From Bacteroidales bacterium (lineage in GTDB: Bacteria > Bacteroidota > Bacteroidia > Bacteroidales > VadinHA17): a stretch of 11,784 nucleotides of DNA. The stretch spans positions 1 to 11,784 of the forward strand of contig JAAZAP010000335.1 of assembly GCA_012514255.1 (NCBI GenBank), read 5' to 3'. This document shows, piece after piece, positions 8,416 to 11,784 of the stretch. Made by a program: the position numbers and the translations under genes. The notes beneath the pieces are model-generated. The model did not search any database. It had not been told where the DNA came from and saw nothing but the letters and a program-made list of their open reading frames with translations. Position 1 is the stretch's first letter, and every line of letters starts with the position of its first letter.

Positions 8416-8714
8416 GTTTTTGGTGCAGGTTTTGTGGCTTTAGTCCTGGTTGATTTTTCCTCTTTTTCTGTCTTTTTGGCAGCACTTTTAGCCGTTGTTT
8501 TGGCGGGTGCCTTGGGCTTGGTTGTCTTAGCTGTCCTGGCCGGCTTTGTTGCTTCTGGTACTTTTGCAGCTTCTGCGGCAACCTTTTCAACTTCCTTCTT
8601 CACCTCTTCAGGCGCTGCTGCAACTGCCTTTTTGCTTGTTTTTCTCGGACGGCGAACGCCAAAGGATCCTCTGATTATCTTTCCTCTTTTTGATTTCTTG
8701 TCACCTTTGCCCAT
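8382..8714 (-). CDS. Ribosomal protein THX-like protein with long Lys/Ala-rich tail
   Basis: The first 25 or so of 110 residues match bacterial ribosomal protein THX, a tiny basic protein lodged in the 30S head: MGKGDKKSKRGK, then IIRGSFGVRRPRK, comparable with Thermus THX, which is only about 26 residues. The remaining 85 or so residues are low complexity, dominated by Lys, Ala, Pro, Thr and Glu (AAKKTEKEEK, TKPAPKTKKPAAKKEKE), resembling histone H1-like tails. An acidic-basic stretch at about 36-52 (EEVKKEVEKVAAEAAK) could form a helix. The tail has no enzyme motif and is probably disordered, with nucleic-acid binding plausible from its charge. A consensus promoter box lies just upstream, fitting strong expression. 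The stop codon lies 7 bp from the convergent ThDP gene. The THX head is confident; the role of the tail is unknown. Confidence 0.83.
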   Translation of the reverse strand: MGKGDKKSKRGKIIRGSFGVRRPRKTSKKAVAAAPEEVKKEVEKVAAEAAKVPEATKPARTAKTTKPKAPAKTTAKSAAKKTEKEEKSTRTKATKPAPKTKKPAAKKEKE

Positions 8715-8757
8715 AGTATATTTTGTTTAATTTGTGAACACGAAATTGCACAGACGA

Positions 8758-8792
8758 CAAAAGTAGTAAAATTTGCTACTCCGGGATGAAAA
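8758..8792 (-). promoter_or_regulatory. Promoter of the THX gene
   Basis: On the minus strand TACTTTTG (8758-8765) matches the Bacteroidota -7 box TAnnTTTG exactly. A TTTC within TTTTC (8788-8792) lies 22 bases upstream as an imperfect -33 element. The predicted leader of the THX message is roughly 40 bases and AT-rich. The -7 box is convincing; the -33 box is weak. Confidence 0.55.
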
Positions 8793-8842
8793 TCTGTTAA
8801 TAAATAAGGAACCCGGTGACGGGATTGATAACCGTCTTTTCC

Positions 8843-8850
8843 TAAATTTG
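8843..8850 (+). promoter_or_regulatory. Exact TAnnTTTG box immediately before the deacetylase gene
   Basis: TAAATTTG lies only five bases before the ATG at 8856. As a -7 box it would place the transcription start at or within a few bases of the start codon, giving a leaderless or nearly leaderless message. The nearest TTG upstream (8825-8827) is 15 bases away, shorter than the usual 17-23, so the -33 element is poor. It may be a chance match in an AT-rich stretch. Confidence 0.35.
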
Positions 8851-8855
8851 CTGAT

Positions 8856-10160
8856 ATGGCGACGAAGAAACTGAGGATATATGCCCCGGATATCACACCA
8901 CGGCTGGAGTATACGGTGGGAGTGATCTTCGATATTATTCTTGGCATCAGTTGCGAGTTAACCACTGACCGCAGGAAGATCGGGTCCAGTCCGGCAATCA
9001 TCTACTCCGATGAGAAGGTGAAGGACCAGTTCGTTATTCGTCCCTGCGGGCTTCTCTCAGCCACCGGTATCAATGGTCCCTTGCCTGAGGTTTCATTTTT
9101 TGACGGAATGCCTGTCTTTTTTTCAGCCAGTGACGGGAGCATACCTTTTGATCTCTTTGCTGCAGCCTTCTACATGCTCTCCAGGTATGAGGAGTATCTC
9201 CCCTATTCGCCTGATGCTCACGGCCGTTTCCAGGGATCGGGTTCTCTGGCTCATCGTGGCGGTTTCCTCCGTATACCGGTGGTGGATTTATGGTCAAGAT
9301 ACCTTGCCGGTGAGCTGGTCAAGCGTTATCCGGTGCTTACCATCAGGCATAATGAGTACGAATCCCTGGTGACTATAGATGTGGATCAGCCTTTTGCCTA
9401 CCGAAGCCGTGGTCTTCTCAGGAGTGTGGGAGGCCTGATGAAAGGCCTTGCCGGCACGGGGGCGAGACCGGCGGAAAGGATCAGGACTATGACCGGCGAA
9501 AGAGAGGATCCTTATGACAGCTTTAACTTTATTGAGGAGCATTTGAAGGCTGCAGGCAGCAAGGCCCTTTTCTTTTTTCCCACCGGTGATCAGGGCGAGT
9601 ATGATCACAGTCCTCCTTACCGGGACCATGCTTACGGGGAGATAATACGTAAATATGACCAGCTCTTTGGGAGCGGTCTTCATCCTTCGTATCGCTCTGC
9701 GGGAAGACCCAGAGTGCTAAGGATGGAGACTGAACGATACCGTACGATTACAGGACACTCTCCCGATAAGGCACGTCAGCACTGGCTGTTGTTAAGGATG
9801 CCGGATACATACCATGACTATGCTGAGACAGGCATAAAGTACGATTATACCATGGGGTTCAATGATGAACCCGGTTTCAGGGCCGGCATAGCGAGACCCT
9901 TCCCGTTCTATGACCTATCCAGGGAGAAGCCTGCAGGGCTGACAGTGGTTCCGTTCCAGGTCATGGACGGCACACTCAGGCAGTACATGCACCTTACTCC
10001 TGACGCGGCCATCAGCGTGATTGAAGAGATGATCACTGCCACAAGGAGTGTGGGAGGACTCTTTGTGTCAATATGGCATAACACATCCCTGAACGAAGGA
10101 AACGGATGGGAGGGATGGAGAAGAGTCTTCGAGGAATTGCTGATGAAGCAAAAGACATGA
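8856..10160 (+). CDS. CE4-like polysaccharide deacetylase family protein
   Basis: This 434-residue protein resembles the Bacteroidota polysaccharide-deacetylase family that has an N-terminal extra domain (DUF7033-like). The N-terminal part (MATKKLRIYAPDITPRLEYT through about residue 165) contains AFYMLSRYEEYLP, characteristic of this group. The NodB-like part begins at about 170: TIDVDQP (Asp175, Asp177), GLHPSY (His276), RQHWL (Arg307, His309), YDYTMGF (Asp330), and SIWHN (His408). These line up in order with CE4 motifs for catalytic base, metal ligands and C-terminal His. The usual second His of the H-x-x-x-H metal motif is Arg here. There is no signal peptide, so it would act in the cytoplasm or at the inner membrane face, unlike many secreted CE4 enzymes. 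The likely role is removal of acyl groups from glycan precursors, which is inference. The stop overlaps the next gene by four bases. Confidence 0.78.
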   Translation: MATKKLRIYAPDITPRLEYTVGVIFDIILGISCELTTDRRKIGSSPAIIYSDEKVKDQFVIRPCGLLSATGINGPLPEVSFFDGMPVFFSASDGSIPFDLFAAAFYMLSRYEEYLPYSPDAHGRFQGSGSLAHRGGFLRIPVVDLWSRYLAGELVKRYPVLTIRHNEYESLVTIDVDQPFAYRSRGLLRSVGGLMKGLAGTGARPAERIRTMTGEREDPYDSFNFIEEHLKAAGSKALFFFPTGDQGEYDHSPPYRDHAYGEIIRKYDQLFGSGLHPSYRSAGRPRVLRMETERYRTITGHSPDKARQHWLLLRMPDTYHDYAETGIKYDYTMGFNDEPGFRAGIARPFPFYDLSREKPAGLTVVPFQVMDGTLRQYMHLTPDAAISVIEEMITATRSVGGLFVSIWHNTSLNEGNGWEGWRRVFEELLMKQKT

Positions 10161-11062
10161 TCAACTATCTTAAGAACAGCGAGATAGATCGGGAGAGCTG
10201 GGATGCCTGCCTGAAGGAGATACCCGGGGTGAAGCCCTATGTGATGTCATGGTACCTGGATATCATGGCTCCCGGGTGGGATGCTCTTGTGGATGATGAT
10301 TACCTGGCACTTTTCCCTTTGCCGCGGTTATCGAAATATGGATTCAATTATATAGCTACCCCTGTCTTCCTCCAGCAACTGGGTCTTTTTACTGCTGATG
10401 GCGACAGGCAGGCGATTGCCCGCGAATTCGTCTCATTCCTGCCGGAGTTTTACAGGTTGATAGATCTCTCCATAGGGCAGGAAACCCGGGTGCCGGGATA
10501 CAGCGTTACACCACGCTATAATTATGAGCTGAAACTGGATGAACCATATGAGAAGGTGTGGGTCAACTACATGACTGACTGCAGGAGAAATATAAACATT
10601 TCCCACCGCTATCCCCAGGATATAGTTGATGACTTAAAACCTGCAGAGCTGACAGCCCTCTTCAGGAACACCACTGCACACAGGGCAGGAGTCATCAGGA
10701 ACAGGAGCTATATCAGGCTTCAGGCACTGATAGAATACTGCACATCCACCGGAAGGGGCAGGCTCCTGGGAGTGCGATCACCCAGGGGAAAACTGCTGTG
10801 GGGGATGTTCATCATTGAAACAGCAGGGCGCATAACCATGCTTTTCACTGCAGGAAGCAGGAAGAGCCGGGAACTGAGAACATCTTATCATGTGATTGAT
10901 CACCTGATTAAAAGCAATGCCGCTACGGGAAAAGTACTTGACTTTGCAGGCTCCTCAGTGGAGTCAATCGCAATATTCATGAGATCATTCGGAGGGGAGC
11001 GAACTACCTACTGGCGTCTATACAGGAACGCCCTTCCCTGGCCGTTCAGGCTTTTTAAATGA
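10157..11062 (+). CDS. GNAT/FemAB-fold acyltransferase-like protein
   Basis: The frame opens at 10106, but I take the ATG at 10157 ([16 protein letters not shown]), which forms the overlap ATGA with the deacetylase stop and implies translational coupling; the product is 301 residues. The overall pattern resembles the BioF2-like/FemAB branch of the GNAT fold. It has an N-terminal half with [14 protein letters not shown], a central basic helix [11 protein letters not shown] (about 142-152), then strand-rich [24 protein letters not shown], a helix [14 protein letters not shown], and the closing [21 protein letters not shown] (about 261-281), where DFAGS and a following Phe-Gly are typical of the group. 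Catalytic residues cannot be assigned. No signal peptide or membrane segment is seen. Coupling to a deacetylase suggests joint action on a glycan or peptidoglycan precursor; the donor and acceptor are unknown. Confidence 0.62.
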   Translation: MINYLKNSEIDRESWDACLKEIPGVKPYVMSWYLDIMAPGWDALVDDDYLALFPLPRLSKYGFNYIATPVFLQQLGLFTADGDRQAIAREFVSFLPEFYRLIDLSIGQETRVPGYSVTPRYNYELKLDEPYEKVWVNYMTDCRRNINISHRYPQDIVDDLKPAELTALFRNTTAHRAGVIRNRSYIRLQALIEYCTSTGRGRLLGVRSPRGKLLWGMFIIETAGRITMLFTAGSRKSRELRTSYHVIDHLIKSNAATGKVLDFAGSSVESIAIFMRSFGGERTTYWRLYRNALPWPFRLFK

Positions 11063-11779
11063 TCAGAAGAGCAGTTCTATAACCTGGTCGTTTGTGTCAG
11101 ATTCAGTCAGCTTTCCATTATCACACCTGAAAGTCCTGCCGGGATATTTCTTTACAAGTGAATGCTTGTGGGTTGACATTATCACTGCCCTGCCTGTGTT
11201 GCTAATATTCTTAAGCAGGATGTGTATCTCCTCAGAAGTCTCCGGATCAAGGTTACCGGTTGGCTCGTCGGCAAGGATTATCTCCGGATCATTGAGCAGG
11301 GCCCTGGCAATGACTACTCTCTGCTGCTCTCCGCCGGAGAGCTGATGAGGCATCTTAAAACCTTTGTTCTGGAGTCCCACCTTCTCCAGAACCTCCCTGA
11401 TCCGGTCTTCAATGGCAATCTTGCTGTTCCATCCCGTAGCCCTCAGCGCAAATTCCAGATTTGCATGGACTGACCTGTCGGTCAACAGTTGAAAGTCCTG
11501 GAACACTATGCCCAGCTTTCTTCTCAGCAGGGGTATCTCCCTCTTTTTCAATGTGCGCAGGTTAAACCCGGCTACCCATCCTTCGCCGTCAGTAAGGGGA
11601 AGCTGTGCATTGAGGGTACGTATCAGTGATGTCTTGCCGCTGCCCACCTTCCCCAGGAGGTAGACGAACTCACCCCTGTCAACCTTCAGGTTCACATCAG
11701 AGAGTACCATGTGATCCTGCTGCATGATCGAACAGCTTTTCAGTTCAATTATCATATCAAGGGGAGTGGTCTCTTCCAT
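11063..11779 (-). CDS. ftsE: FtsE-like ABC transporter ATP-binding protein
   Basis: This 238-residue ABC ATPase has all nucleotide-binding motifs: Walker A GKVGSGKT (43-50), Q-loop Gln94 in [10 protein letters not shown], signature LSGGEQQ (147-153), Walker B IILADEP (167-173) with Glu172, D-loop NLDPET, and H-loop His204 in STHKH. The segment [19 protein letters not shown] and the compact length are characteristic of FtsE, which with the membrane protein FtsX controls peptidoglycan hydrolases at division. Members of the related LolD/MacB group have similar motifs, so the symbol is tentative; no FtsX is in view. An in-frame ATG at 11755 (MIIELKSCS) is an alternative start and agrees better with the usual short FtsE N-terminus. 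The stop codon abuts that of the convergent acyltransferase gene with no bases between. Confidence 0.87.
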   Translation of the reverse strand: MEETTPLDMIIELKSCSIMQQDHMVLSDVNLKVDRGEFVYLLGKVGSGKTSLIRTLNAQLPLTDGEGWVAGFNLRTLKKREIPLLRRKLGIVFQDFQLLTDRSVHANLEFALRATGWNSKIAIEDRIREVLEKVGLQNKGFKMPHQLSGGEQQRVVIARALLNDPEIILADEPTGNLDPETSEEIHILLKNISNTGRAVIMSTHKHSLVKKYPGRTFRCDNGKLTESDTNDQVIELLF

Positions 11780-11784
11780 TCGGA

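Noticed and set aside
8357..8590. Lys/Pro/Gln-rich open frame overlapping the THX tail
   Set aside because: It is a frame-shifted reading of the same low-complexity repeat DNA and has no start context of its own.
10106..10156. Longer start of the acyltransferase-like gene
   Set aside because: It would overlap the deacetylase gene by 55 bases; the ATGA overlap at 10157 is a far more typical coupled start.
11036..11058. Terminator at the end of the acyltransferase-like gene (CCTG/CAGG before CTTTTT)
   Set aside because: The stem is only four pairs and lies within the coding sequence; not enough support.

Overview
The window reads as an ordinary chromosomal segment of a Bacteroidota bacterium, most likely a Bacteroidales-type lineage. 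The evidence is a THX-type small ribosomal protein, an FtsE-like ABC ATPase of the Bacteroidota kind, a secreted S9 peptidase with a DPP-IV type propeller, the TAnnTTTG promoter boxes used by this phylum's primary sigma factor, and start codons without clear Shine-Dalgarno sequences. I see no tRNA, rRNA, CRISPR array, insertion sequence or phage gene. The lineage call rests on gene-family resemblance and promoter style, not on a database search.

Left part (1-4289). The 3' end of a Mut7-C type RNase/zinc-ribbon gene enters from the left edge. A P2B-type calcium-transporting ATPase follows on the same strand after a gap of 179 bp. It then faces a minus-strand EamA/DMT permease, and the convergent gap between them holds a heptanucleotide tandem repeat. 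The permease lies 33 bp downstream of a long minus-strand gene for a secreted S9 (DPP-IV fold) serine peptidase, so these two probably form one transcription unit.

Middle (4290-8855). The peptidase gene diverges from a plus-strand gene for a thiamine-diphosphate enzyme of the acetolactate synthase superfamily. The shared AT-rich 137 bp holds candidate promoters for both. The ThDP enzyme carries an unusual inter-domain linker partly encoded by a hexanucleotide repeat. It converges on a small minus-strand gene whose first 25 or so residues are ribosomal protein THX and whose remainder is a long Lys/Ala/Pro/Thr tail. A hairpin followed by T-runs sits at that junction. THX diverges from the next plus-strand gene across 141 bp with two exact TAnnTTTG boxes, one per strand.

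Right part (8856-11784). A CE4-like (polysaccharide deacetylase) gene and a GNAT/FemAB-fold gene overlap by the four bases ATGA and are probably translationally coupled. They run into a convergent FtsE-like ABC ATPase gene so tightly that the two stop codons abut in the palindrome TGATCA. A role of this trio in the cell envelope is plausible from the families but is inference. I found no clearly new defence or mobile system here; the points of interest are local protein features and compact junctions.
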